From: Argyresthia goedartella
Taxonomy: Eukaryota > Arthropoda > Insecta > Lepidoptera > Argyresthiidae
Length of the DNA stretch: 64,000 nt
Direction of reading: 5' to 3'
Assembly (NCBI GenBank): GCA_949825045.1
Contig: OX463827.1
Span: forward strand, 332,501 to 396,500
Part shown: one piece after another, positions 1 to 9,896 of the stretch
Layout of the letters: each line of letters begins with the position of its first letter
Numbering within the stretch: the first letter of the stretch is position 1
The notes under the pieces: generated by a model
Told to the model about the DNA's origin: nothing
Seen by the model: only the letters and a program-made list of their open reading frames with translations
Database searches by the model: none
Made by a program: the position numbers and the translations under genes

Positions 1-640
1 TTAGCGGAGTCGTAGCCTTGTACTTAAGAGTGCTTCTATTTGACAGAGGACCAAAAATTATTGTTCGTATGTCAGGATTTGTGCACCTTTTACTCTAAAT
101 AAATGAGTTTTGAAGGATTTAATCGAACGCTTCCCAACTACCGCCAAAATGGGGCGCGTTTGCTGGTATAGTTTACCATTCAATTTGCTTGTCTGCCATT
201 TCGATTTGCAACTTATCTAGGGTAGTCTTCAAACACTGCTATTTGAGATGATTACACGCACCAATGAAAATAGTCCCTTTATCTGAATGCATTTAAGAAA
301 CTCTCCGTGCCAAAATCTGGAACTAGTTATATGTGCACCGCCCTAGTAGTCAAACATATCCATACACATAAATATTCCATTGAGTTTTAGCACCACGTCG
401 TCTAGTAAAGGTTATTATATTAATATAATGCGGTCCCGCATAATCAACCCCCATATGAGCAATGTGTTTAGACATTTTAAATCTGCATTCGGGTATATTT
501 GCGATCAGTTTAGATATGAATGGTTTCGGTCGTATTTTAAAGCAAATTTTTCACGCAAGAACACGAGATCACACAATCCCACCACCAGATAAAATTTAGT
601 ACTTCTGACGTAATAAAGACAGTAAGAGCTGTGTTTTAGT
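1..640 (-). pseudogene. BEL/Pao integrase-core remnant
   Basis: Read on the minus strand from 640 downward, the conceptual product carries the end of the H2C2 linker (a stretch resembling LLRQKYWILSG with W replaced by a stop), then a segment resembling GVDYAGP with the first catalytic Asp. Further on are a region resembling the second Asp block (SDxGT-like, degraded) and, near 150, a stretch resembling APHFGG.WE with the catalytic Glu. Several stops and at least two frameshifts remove any coding capacity, and the tract around 300-340 is short of residues, so a deletion is likely. It is the downstream continuation of the fragment ending at 4839. Confidence 0.7.
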
Positions 641-679
641 ACAGGGTGGCGTTTTGGAAGCGTTTTACGACTTAGCAAC

Positions 680-1640
680 GTGTTTTAATTATTGAAACGT
701 TCTACTCAACCCAATCGTGTATTGCGGAAACGCTAAGAAAATTGCAGTCAATTTTTGGTAGAAATCACTTACGTTCGCAACGAACAATAGCTCTTTTAGT
801 GAATAAATTTGAGCAGTACGGCATTGCAAAGATAAAACAGTTCCTCATCGTGTCAGAAGGGGTCGTACAGAGCAGAATATCTAAATTGTTCGTGAAAGTA
901 TAGCTGAAGAACCCACATTGTCTTCTAGGCGACGTTCTCAACAACTCGGAATTAAGAGGACTTCTCTGCAGACGATTTTGAAGAAATACCTTTATTTGTT
1001 TCCATATAAGGTTCAGATAATTCAAGAACTTCAGCCTCGATACCATGAACGCCGTCGTGATTACTTTAGTGTTATGCTAACCAAGCTGGAAAGAGACCCC
1101 AGATTTTCATCAAAAAATCATCATGAGTGACGAAGCTCATTTCAAACTCAGCGAATATGTTAATAAACAAAATTCTCGCTATTGGAGAGAAGAACAACCT
1201 TCTTTGATCCACGAACGACCACTGTATCCTCGTCGAGTAATGGTTTGGTGTGGAATTGTGGTTTGGTGGTCAGGAGGGGTAGTTGGGCCTTACTTCTTTG
1301 AAGATGCTATGGGTGTTGCTGTAACAGTGATTGGAGATCAGTACCGTATGATGATAAATTTTTTTTTCTCGAATCAAGCGAATCAGTTAAGCTTGGGAAA
1401 CATGTGATTTCAACAAGACGGGGCCTGTATCACACGGCACGAGCCACAATAGAAACATTACAAATAATTTTCCCGGTCGATTAATTTCGAAAAACGGTGA
1501 CATTGATTGGCCCCCAAGATCGCCTGATTTAACTGCTCCTGACTTTTTCCTGTTGGCATAGACACGTTCCTTTAGATAAAGGAATGTGTCTATGCCAACA
1601 GGCCCATTAACTTTGAGCAATTAAAATAAAATCCCACCAA
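680..1640 (+). pseudogene. Tc1/mariner-type transposase relic (DUF4817-like N-terminus)
   Basis: A conceptual protein can be followed through frameshifts. An N-terminal helix-turn-helix region (around 690-850) resembles the STQSC.AETLR...FGRN pattern of insect DUF4817-type transposases. A linker with SSRRRSQQLGIKRTS follows (918-980). A catalytic block with the first Asp in MSDEAHF lies at about 1120-1140, the second Asp in FQQDGA at about 1405-1420, and the end of the domain in PPRSPDLTAPDFF at about 1520-1550. The frame breaks near 860-1115 and after 1375, and a hairpin inversion disrupts it at 1551-1600. The wild-type product would be the DNA-strand-cutting enzyme of the element bounded at 642 and 4836. 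Confidence 0.7.
1551..1600. repeat. Near-perfect hairpin (24-bp arms, 2-nt centre)
   Basis: Arms 1551-1574 and 1577-1600 are reverse complements with a single mismatch, separated by GA. The right arm is the normal transposase sequence; the left arm replaces part of the coding sequence just after the APDFF motif. This looks like a local template-switch inversion that created a snap-back inside the pseudogene. Confidence 0.9.
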
Positions 1641-2863
1641 AAACATTCTGTAAAAAACTAGCCAAGTCTCGATGGAGCTGCTTGTTTATCTCTAAAAAGT
1701 AATGAAATCTAGACAAAGTCGTGCCAAGTCTAAGGTTCCTTACTGCGATTTCTTTATCATTATAGTTAATGTTGTGTTACTTGGCCGTTGAACATTCTTT
1801 ATACGTTAGTGGGTACAAGTCAATTTTGTTAACACGTAATGTTATATCTGTTGTAACTATCTATGTTATATCTGTTACTCTTAATGTCAAAAAAAAAAAA
1901 GTCATGGCAAAGTTATTTTTATTTTACATACTAATTTGATTAAAAAAAATTCCTTTGTATACCCTTAACGAGCAGCATAAAACGATCACGGGAGGCACCT
2001 GCAGTCATTTTCTAATATTTCATAACGTGTCTCTATCAGGAAACTGATACTGATACTGCAGCTTGTAATTTATTGTAATTAAATAGGACGCAGTTCAAAA
2101 TTGACGTGCACCCACTAACGTATAAAGAATGTCTGTTCAGGCTTCTCAGCACCTAATGACCTCGTAGGGGCCCATCAGCTACGAGGTAGCGTGACGATCA
2201 GGTGCCAAGAAGTTATGAACGTCGGCGATTCACCGAGCTAAAGTTATGTGGGGTAGATCTAACCTGGTCTGTGCTTCGGTCCCGTCAACCTCCTGTCTCT
2301 CTGCAAGGCCCGGGCGCGCCCTAGGCTCTTCTTGGTAGACAGGTTCTTCAGCCAACCAGGTATGACTGGCGGGCCAGCGTCAATGAGCACAGTGGTCCAA
2401 CACAGGTTATGTTTCTACGTGGTAAATACGAATCGGGCACGAAAATCCGAACTTTATCTGGTTCGAGAGACAACGGCACACTCAGCTTTATTAATAATCC
2501 TGAGGGAATCCCGAATACATTCCAGATGCCCTTTGATTATTTTCAACAACCTAATCAACACGCGTTTTCATTGCGAGGTTTATTTTTTCTGTCTGTCAGT
2601 TGTCAAAACTGCCAGATTGACAGCTAACGTCAAATTAAAATGACCGTTCAGAAACCATCGATCGAATATCGATTTGGAATCGAACAATGTCCAAAGGCCA
2701 AGACACACAACATTAACTATAATAATAAAGGAATCGCAGTAAGGAACCTTAGACTTGGAACGACTTTGTCTAGATTTTATTACTTTTTAGAGATAAACAA
2801 GCAGCTCCATCGAGACTTGGCTAGTTTTTTACAGAATGTTTTTGATGGGATATCACTTCTTTT
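1628..2863. repeat. Large inverted duplication interrupted by a solo LTR
   Basis: The sequence 1628-1850 (3' end of the transposase gene and downstream sequence) recurs in reverse complement as 2095-2133 plus 2687-2863, at roughly 90-95% identity by eye. The solo LTR at 2134-2686 sits inside the right arm, and removing it with one copy of its ATGTC duplication makes the arm continuous. About 245 bp (1850-2095), including a run of twelve A at 1889-1900, separate the arms and are not recognised. Confidence 0.8.
2134..2686 (-). mobile_element. Solo LTR of the BEL/Pao family seen at 42217-49571
   Basis: The 553 bp are colinear, in reverse orientation, with the 543-bp LTRs at 42217-42759 and 49029-49571. 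They begin TGTTCAGGC and end ATCGAACA on this strand. Perfect 5-bp target duplications ATGTC flank it (2129-2133 and 2687-2691), the length usual for BEL/Pao. No internal region remains, so the element was lost by LTR-LTR recombination. It is more diverged from the two LTRs at 42-49 kb than they are from each other. Confidence 0.93.
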
Positions 2864-3497
2864 TGTATAAACGTGGGCATATTGATTTATTTTATTAGAT
2901 TTTCGGGAGATATCCGGGAGATATGAAAACGGTTTACACCGAATCTATACCAAGAGAAAACCAAGCTCTTCTGTTTTCTAATCAGGGTCACCAGGTACCC
3001 AGATCTTCGATTATCCTAGTTTTTATAGTTTTCCCTTTATGTGGCTCTTAAGCCCTAACTCTGTACCAAATTTCAGTTCTCTGAGTTTATGGAAAGTACT
3101 AGTTCTATTCTGATGATCATGAGTGAGTGAGTGAGTGAGTGTTATAAAATGCGAAACTTTGCTTTCGCTTAACTTCGGAATTAAATGACCTACAGACTTG
3201 AAATTTTGTATTTTAAGTATGTGATTCTAGTTTACTGAATGAAAAAAAATTCTGCGTTCTGGTTTTATCCAGAGGTTTGATATTAGAGACACAGTCACTG
3301 AGATAACGCAGGAAATGTGTGAAAATGTAATGAAAAACGCGATGAAAAGGATTCACATCTGCCATGCTGCTAGAGGTGGACATTTGTCTGACAATATTTT
3401 CTATATTTAATTGCCGGTCCCAAATACTATAATTAACTAGAAATATTTAACAATTTTTATATTTCATATAATAAAATTACAAAACTAAAGTTATATA
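2864..3497. other. Unassigned repeat-like DNA with a (GTGA)n microsatellite
   Basis: No coding homology was seen. A tetranucleotide run of GTGA lies at 3122-3142. The surrounding text (about 3010-3250) has the look of a dispersed non-coding repeat but shows no TIRs. It lies between the right arm of the inverted duplication and the maT mariner, inside the 642-4836 element. Confidence 0.4.
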
Positions 3498-4805
3498 CAT
3501 AGTCAGGTCATAAGTTCTGTCACATGTACAATATGAAATAATTTAGACATGTTTATTATTTATGTAAACATTTATACAGCAAAATGAACTTAATAAAACA
3601 TAGATTCTTATGGTAATAAAGTTTATTCAAAATGACCCCGGCGATTTTGAATACAGGCCTTTATTCTGCGCGGCCAGTCGTCTATCGCAGCACGAACGAG
3701 GTCCATGTCAATATCGGCGGCTGCCTTAATCAAGGATGCCTTGAGTGACTCCAAATCAGGATGAGGCTTTGAGCAGGCCTTTTCCTCCAAGTAATGCCAT
3801 ATCTTGTAATCTAACGGACTCAAATCTGGACTGGAGAAGCGCCAGTCTTCGTGCCGGATGAAGTCGATTTCACGCGCCGCCAGCCAGTCTTGTGTGCTTT
3901 TCGCTCTATGAGCTGGCGCAGAATCTTGTTGGAATACCCAGTGCCTGTTATTAAACATGGTATGAGAAACAGGTTCCACATGGTTCTTGAGGACTGTATT
4001 TTGATACACAACTGCATTCGTTTTTACGCCTTTCTCACAAAAATGTACCTCAGTTAAGTCCCAATAAGAGACTCCCAACCAAACCATGAGCGTGGATGGA
4101 AAATGACCTCGTTGGACACGCGGAATACGGTTGCTCGCTTTTTCACTGCTGTGTGCGTATACCTTATCATTTTGTTTGTTGTAGCTCTCTTCCACGGTGA
4201 AAATTTTTTCATCCGAAAAAAGATTTTCCCGATGCTTTTTTACCGCGTACCGCTTCAACAAAGCGCGGCATCTCTTCAGTCTCAGGTCCATTAAACGAGC
4301 GTCCAAACGATGTCCTATTTTTCTTCGATATGCCCTAAGCCCTAAGTCTTCATTTAACACCCTTTTCACCGTGGTCCTGCTTAACCCCATCTGAAGGGCC
4401 AACAGTTTCTGCTTACGTATGGGATTTCTTTGAATTCGCGCCTTCACAGCTTTTATCACTGCTGGAGTCCTAACAGAGCGAGGGCGACCACTTCTTGACC
4501 TGTCATCTACACTAGAGTCTTCATTTTATCGTTTTATGGTACGATAAACGAATCTTTTGGTTATATTCAAATTTTTCAGTAAGTCGAAAATCTAAATTGG
4601 CGCGTTACCGCAACGATGCAACGCAATAACTGCGACACGGTCTTCTTTAAATGTCCACTCCATATTTAAAAATGAGGAAAATTCTAAAAGGTACACATTT
4701 TTATTTTCATGAAAAATTCGAAATACGAATTCAATAAACTTTTTTGTGGCCAGCGTTCTAAATTCAAAAGTTTTATAGTGTGACAGAACTTATGACCTGA
4801 CTGTG
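3498..4805 (-). mobile_element. maT-type mariner element (DD37D), full length, inactive
   Basis: The element is 1308 bp, the usual size for mariners. Its TIRs read CAtAGTCAGGTCATAAGTTC (from 3498) and CACAGTCAGGTCATAAGTTC (reverse complement of the right end, 4805 downward), running at least 25 bp with one difference, and are flanked by TA on both sides (3496-3497, 4806-4807). It carries one transposase gene on the minus strand. It is inserted 31 bp inside the right end of the 642-4836 element. Confidence 0.9.
3623..4663 (-). pseudogene. maT (DD37D) mariner transposase, two nonsense codons
   Basis: The wild-type protein cuts and pastes the element by binding its TIRs through an N-terminal paired helix-turn-helix and cutting with a DDD triad. 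The frame starts at ATG 4661-4663 (MEWTFKEDR) and would give 346 residues. Two in-frame stops fall at about codons 24 and 46, after which 278 codons are open (4459-3623). The catalytic residues are visible: Asp in LFSDEKIF, Asp in VFQQDSAPAH and Asp in SPDLSPLDYKIW. The last two are separated by 37 residues, which defines the maT group. The element could not make its own enzyme. Confidence 0.9.
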
Positions 4806-4838
4806 TATATAGCTAATCTGTTATTTGGCCACCCTGTA

Positions 4839-5660
4839 TGACAGTTCCTACGGTAAGTGTAGTCAATTATTAGATCTACTAAGTATATGATCCTTTCTCT
4901 GCAGTAGAACAGGATGCTTCTTATCAAACGACAGCCCAGTATTTTCCAATCTCCTGCCTTGCAATATCGTCATCTATTATAGGTCCTAGTCTCTGAATAT
5001 GGGGAGAACATTTGTTTTTGGAAGCCACAGTCTTGTGTTCCGGGAAATGTACCATTTGTAAAGCCCATATTACCGCCGATTCTGCTACGCTGATATCATT
5101 TGCCGTGACAAGTCCTCTTGATCTTAACTTTCGTATAAAACGCCGAATCGCTTTGCCACTGAATATAACAATGGTAATTCCTTTTGAACCGACGGTGACG
5201 CTGTATATTTTTGTTCTGTAACTTCTTTACCACCATTTGATGCAACGGCCAATTTTCTCTGATAGCTTTACCCCACGGAGGACCAGTCCACCAAAACGGG
5301 TGATCTCGTAGTTCGACATCAAGCCTCGCGACAAGTAGTCACTGGGATTATTTGTTCCCGAGATATGATAGAAAAGTGATGAATTCACATTTTCCTGAAT
5401 TTTTGCGACCCGATTAGATACAAATACTTTCCATCGATGTGGGCTTGAGAGAATCCAGTGTAACGCCACGGTTAAATCCGAAAAAGCCGCGATCTGATCA
5501 ATTTTACATCTTGATGTGTATTGGTCTAGTAAAAGTCATATAAGCTTAGCCATCAGAAGTGCCGCACACAACTCTAATCTGGATAATGGTACCGTTTTAA
5601 TTGGGGCCATCTTTGGTTTTTCGCACAATAAACGTATCGTATTATGTCTCGTTTTGTTTG
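4839..5660 (-). pseudogene. BEL/Pao RNase H to H2C2-finger remnant
   Basis: Minus-strand reading from 5660 gives an RNase H tail with RLLCEKPKMAPIK and LSRLELCAALLMAKLI. This is followed by the 80-codon open piece 5469-5227, with HRWKVFVSNRV, ISGTNNPSDYLSRG and a terminal WW, typical of the BEL/Pao RNase H to integrase linker. Beyond 5226 the frame shifts, but an IIDD block and LSFDKKHPVLLQRK, the start of the H2C2 finger, are readable down to 4839. Stops and shifts are frequent. The fragment is bounded by a SINE at one side and the 642-4836 transposon at the other. Confidence 0.8.
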
Positions 5661-5665
5661 TATAT

Positions 5666-5930
5666 GAATAATAATAATAATAATAATACCTTGGACACAA
5701 TTTACACACATTGATCTAGCCCCAAACTAGGATTCCCTGTATCTTGGGTGCTAGACAACGATACACATACTTATATAGATATATATTATACTCAGATAGA
5801 TAAACAACCATGACTAGGTTACAAACATCCGTTTTCATCAAACAAATATTTGCCCCCACCGGGACTCGAACCCGGGACCCTTGGCTTCGTAGGCAGGGTC
5901 ACTGCCGACTCGGCCATTCGGGTCGGCGAC
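5666..5930 (-). mobile_element. tRNA-derived SINE, copy 1
   Basis: In reverse orientation the head holds an RNA polymerase III A box TGGCCGAGTCGG (5916-5905) and a perfect B box GGTTCGAGTCC (5872-5862) at tRNA-like spacing. An unrelated AT-rich body and a (TTA)n tail (5690-5668) follow. The head does not fold into a whole tRNA that would be functional, and a second copy lies at 9590-9845. It interrupts the old BEL/Pao frame between its RT connection and RNase H. The target duplication is not clear. Confidence 0.8.
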
Positions 5931-5939
5931 ATTATACAA

Positions 5940-6238
5940 AACAGTCTCGTAGGCCTTTCCACTGGCAATTTCAAACGCCAATAACGCTACTATTTCGTTC
6001 TTGGATACTTCCACGTGACTTGGTTTACTTATTTGGTCTAACAATAGTAGCTCTTGAAATCTCGTCCCATTATTAATTATCGCTTGTGAAGGAACATCAT
6101 CCCAGTCTTATTTTAGAATCCAGAGTTCTTTAATCAACATGTTTCGCATATAGTATGACTGGTCCTGCAAACAATAATATATCCCAAAACCGAGCAACCA
6201 TTGGCACAATTTTTCGGTTTAAACATTCCCATGTACTT
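5940..6238 (-). pseudogene. BEL/Pao RT-connection remnant
   Basis: On the minus strand the frame includes a stretch resembling IVPMVARFWDIL...GPVI, equivalent to the conserved VARIFDPLG...APV block of BEL/Pao RT. LIKELW and WDD follow, and then a conserved VSKNE...GKAYETVLY segment that leads into RNase H. The minus-strand frame from 6044 is open into the SINE. The upstream side is joined in frame to 8416-8542 once the LINE 6239-8415 is left out. Confidence 0.75.
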
Positions 6239-8415
6239 GATGATGATGATTATGAGGTGAGATGCCCATTAAACCACAGGCAGGTGATCGGTCTCTATCG
6301 TGACTATTTCACCCGATTCCCAGTGTTTGAGCCCTGGTTACTGTTGGTTCAACAGATATCCCTCCCCAAATCTTCTTGTTCGTTTAATGAATTCTAGGAT
6401 GTCGCTAACCTTTAAGTTTGACAAATGATCTGATTTAATGTTATTCATCCCTAGTGTTTGCCACCTTATGTTTAAAAACATTACGCATTCTCCCAAGAAG
6501 TGCTGGCCACTTTCCGCCAAGCCACAGTGAGGGCATGATGGGTCTTATACGAGCCTTAATAATGATAGGTATCTATTTAGTTTGCAGTGACCTGTCACCT
6601 CACTTACCAGTATTGCTAAGTTTTACCTACTAAGATTAAGTAAATATTTAGCCTTTTTAGGGCTTTCTCAAGATAAACATCTTAGACTATCTACAGTCTT
6701 TGGTTTTCTTCAGTTCTTGGTTTGCGTCTCACGTAGCTATCATGTTGAAGATGTTCTTTGTGACAGTCGCTGATATAGGTTATCTTGGTTTTGGTCAAAT
6801 AAAACGCTCATCAGCGCCGTTTCTTGCCAACTTATCTGCTTTTTCGTTACCCTAAATCCCTTCATGACCGAGGACCCATGCGATAATTATTTCTGATGTT
6901 CTTCCCAAAGAGTTGAGACTGGCCTTACACTCTTTGACTTTGCAGATTTATTCATTGGTTGTCTAAGCGCCTTTATGGCTGCCTGACTAACATAATAAAT
7001 TACTACTGTCTTGTTTTTGAATTCTGCTGCTTCCCTAAGTGCTTCAGCGCTTCCATCATGGCGTAGATTCCCGCTTGGAACACGCTGGCGTATAGCCCCA
7101 AAGCAATTGATTTGTCTTGTTTATTGCTGTCCATGATGCAAAAACCAGCTCCTGCTAGATTTGTGCTCTCTATTCTTGAGTCATCCGTGAAGCAACTGAC
7201 AACCGGTTGGTCTGTTTCTATTTCCAATCTTCTGTATTTCTCATCGAATCGTATGTACTTCTTTATCAGATTGTTGTTTGCCAATAGCATTGCCAATTTT
7301 CCACCTGACGTTTCTACAAAAGAGGCATGACCTGTGTCTATAGAGTTGCCTTTCCGTTCTTTGTTCATTTTCAATGAAACGGAAAGTACCATTCTGTACC
7401 ATTTTTCAGTTGTTGTCCTTTTTACTTCTACATGCAATGAGTTTAAATTGAGCATTGTTAGTAAGGATGCCGTTGGTGTAGACCTCACGGCTTATGTGAT
7501 CATAAGACATGCCAATCTTTGTACCTTGCCAAGCTCTTTTTTTCGTTGCTAGTTCTGTTCTTTTCCACCAAACAATTGACCCGTATATGAGGAAAAAAAG
7601 GTAAATTAACACCGATAAATATAACATAAAATGGAATTTTTAACATATAAGGGTTGGTAGAATAGAACCCTTGGTAGAATGATTGCCGTGTAGATCCAAT
7701 GGACGATCTCTGGCTTCATTCTCCATCTGTTCCCTATAGCTTTCTTGCATTGGAATATGACTCCAATTGCCTTAGCGCACTGTGACTTTACATGAGTGTC
7801 ACACTTTATTATCCAGTCAAAGGTCACTCCTAGGTATTTAATCTCACGAACTACTTCTAGTTTTGTGCCGTTCAACGTAATAGGAAGCATTTCAATTGGT
7901 TTCCGTTTATTCGTAAAGAGTAGTAGCTTTGTTTTCTCCGGGTTTAGGTCAAGGTCTATTTCTTGACACCACCTTAAGACCTTTCCTTTTGCGTTCTTCA
8001 TAATATCTCCTATCGCATTAAGCACGTTTCCTATTATAACAGTAGCCCCATCTTCTGAATATACCTATAGGTTTTTCAGGTTGGCAACGCGAGTTATAAG
8101 GGAGTCTATAAGAAGGCACCACATCAGTGGAGATAAGCATCCACCTTGTGGGAATTCTCTATTTGCTCCGATTGAGTAGCTAGTCCCAGCAAGATATGCA
8201 GTGATTACACTATTTTATATCATGGTTACCACTCATTTTGCTATCTGTTCATGTATTCCGTCCCACTTAAGGGATTCTTCTATTGCTTGGAATTTTGCCG
8301 TGTCTAAAGCTCCCTCTACATTTAAAAAACATCCCAGGGCAAACTTTTTGTTTTCTAGTGCTCTTTTCACCTTTATCGTTAGGTTGTGTGGAGCTGTTTC
8401 TGTTGATTTCCCTTC
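6239..8415 (-). mobile_element. 5'-truncated non-LTR retrotransposon with RNase H domain
   Basis: It is flanked by perfect 11-bp duplications CCCATGTACTT (6228-6238 and 8416-8426). The 3' end carries a short (ATC)n tail (GAT repeats at 6239-6249 on this strand). The 5' end begins inside the reverse transcriptase, so it is a truncated insertion of 2177 bp. A related, much shorter copy of the same 3' end lies at 58884-59066. Confidence 0.9.
6338..8400 (-). pseudogene. LINE reverse transcriptase / RNase H ORF2 fragment
   Basis: From about 8400 downward the conceptual protein starts at the RT block KRALENKKFALGCFLNVEGAL. Further blocks are FPQGGCLSPLMW, a degraded YADD position (VYSEDGA), and the open piece 8025-7606 with DLNPEKTKLLLF and IKYLGVTFD. 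An RNase H domain follows at 7488-7003 (FTDDSRIES.....GAGFCI, FQAGIYA). The C-terminal zinc motif CPHCGLAESGQHFLGEC is at 6540-6480, ending near 6338. RNase H together with this RT type points to the I/LOA/R1 side of LINEs rather than CR1. It has several frameshifts and is dead on arrival because of the 5' truncation. Confidence 0.8.
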
Positions 8416-9590
8416 CCCATGTACTTAGATTAACATCAAATGAAAATGTATCGGTACGCGATTCCCATTTGACACCCAAATTTTTTTGACAGGCATCGTC
8501 TTCAAAGTGCACTGATTGAGGGTGTAAATGCGATTTTGGCAATGTAGCTAATACATCTGCTGAATGACTTGAAAATTTTAATAAGTCAAAGCCCCCGCTA
8601 AAAACATGTCTATCAATTGTGACAATGGCTTCGACGCTTCAGGCACAGATTGACAACTGGCTACAAAATCATCCATGTAGACGGATCTCGTTATTACTTG
8701 AGCGGCTAAAGGGAAGTTCTCCCGCTCATCATCGCCAAGCTGTTTCAACGTATGCAGTGCCGAATATGGACTTACTGATAACTTGAAACAGACTCGTGTG
8801 AATGCCAGTAACTGAATATGTTCATTAGGATGAAACCTATACAGCATTTGCGGGTATTTATGATATTCTGGATATACCTTTATTTGCAGACACATTTGTT
8901 TAACGTCCGCAGAAAACACCACAGGAAATAAGCAAAAGTTAAGTAGAACCGAGAAAATATCGGCTTGCAGATTTGGTCCCATATGAAGGATTTCATTAAA
9001 CGATACGTTTTTGTCGGTACGTGCGCCAGCATCTAAAACCTTGCGAATCTTCTTAGAGACTTTATCATTCCGTATGACTCCATGATGTGGTATCACATAT
9101 CTACCGTTACTGTCATTTTGTTCCACCGGAGCTACGGAACCATTGTCTATTTATTCCTTGACTACTTATTCATACTCAACACGCAGGTCCGGAGTCGCGC
9201 GAAATTTCTTTTCTAGATGTTAAAGCCGTCGTTTGGCCGCTTTGAATAATCTTTCTAATAGATCTAGGTCTGTTTTAAATGGCAACGCCACAGTGTATCT
9301 GCCAGACAAATCTCGCATAGTATTATCCTTATAAAAGTCTTCACATTCTTGCTCTTCTTTGCTCCACTCAGCATTGGTAAAAGATGGTACTTCTTTTAGT
9401 TCTCAAAATGTATGTATCCCTATTGAGTATCATCTATTGAGGATCTATGAGTATCTGTCATACAGCAAAGAGCTTATGTTTTATTTCGAATGGGAAGGTT
9501 AGCTATCGGAGCCTCTCCCATTATCAAGAATCCGAGGGTAGTTTGGATAGCAACAGGTGAAGATGGCGGACCCATGACACGACTGTCAAT
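8416..9590 (-). pseudogene. BEL/Pao protease-RT remnant
   Basis: Reading downward from 9590: the end of the protease-like domain (GPPSSPVAIQTTLGFLIMGEAPIA), a linker with SKEEQECEDFY and SGRYTVALPFK, and then RT from about 9126. The 182-codon open piece 9126-8578 shows VIPHHGVI, MGPNLQADIF, VFSADVKQM and the catalytic box YMDDF at about 8680. A frameshift near 8580 leads into the piece 8542-8416, which ends where the LINE is inserted. Three or more stops and shifts occur. Confidence 0.85.
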
Positions 9591-9845
9591 AGTAATAATA
9601 ATAATAACTTAAACAGTATTTACACACATTGATCAGGCCCTAAACTAGGATTCCCTCTATCTTGGATACTAGACTACGATAAACATACTTATATAGATAA
9701 ATATTATACTTAGATATATAAACAACCATGACTAGGGTAAAAACATCCGTTCTCATCAAACAAATATTTGCCCCACCGGGACTCGAAATTGGGACCCTTG
9801 GTTTTTTAGGCAGGGTCACTGCCGACTTGGCCATTTGGGTCGTAT
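9590..9845 (-). mobile_element. tRNA-derived SINE, copy 2
   Basis: It is colinear with the SINE at 5666-5930 over its whole length, in the same orientation. The A box is TGGCCAAGTCGG (9833-9822), the B box is decayed (9788-9778), the body is the same, and there is a (TTA)n tail at 9607-9590. A direct repeat ATTACTATT on the minus strand flanks head and tail and may be the target duplication, but it is low-complexity sequence. It lies at the protease end of the ancient BEL/Pao copy. Confidence 0.8.
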
Positions 9846-9896
9846 CGTAATAGTAATAGTCATCGTGAGAACAGCTCTGCACCCAATCTGTTTATA

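Larger units (their letters stand above)
642..4836. mobile_element. Mariner/Tc1-superfamily TIR element (CAGGGTGGC ends), composite
   Basis: The left end CAGGGTGGC (642-650) is the exact reverse complement of the right end GCCACCCTG (4828-4836), and both are flanked by TA (640-641 and 4837-4838), the target of the Tc1/mariner superfamily. Leaving out the interval plus one TA joins the two flanking BEL/Pao reading frames without a shift, which supports these boundaries independently. The interior holds a degraded transposase gene (about 680-1640), an inverted duplication, a solo LTR and a complete maT mariner. Without the last two it would be about 2.3 kb. Confidence 0.75.
1..9896 (-). mobile_element. 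Ancient BEL/Pao LTR retrotransposon, dismembered by nested insertions
   Basis: Pieces of one gag-pol lie on the minus strand in the expected order. Protease and RT are at 9590-8416, the RT connection at 6238-5940, RNase H and the H2C2 finger at 5660-4839, and the integrase core at 640-1. All are full of stops and frameshifts. The gaps are filled by a SINE, a LINE and a TIR transposon. At two of the gaps the flanking BEL frame becomes continuous when the insert plus one target duplication is left out, which is the main reason for treating the pieces as one copy. Neither LTR is visible: the integrase end runs off the window start and the gag end is not recognised beyond the TIR element at 9897. 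Confidence 0.8.

Noticed and set aside
5850..5930. tRNA gene on the minus strand (A and B boxes, TTCGA loop)
   Set aside because: The acceptor stem does not close, an unrelated body and (TTA)n tail follow, and a second dispersed copy exists at 9590-9845; it is a SINE head.
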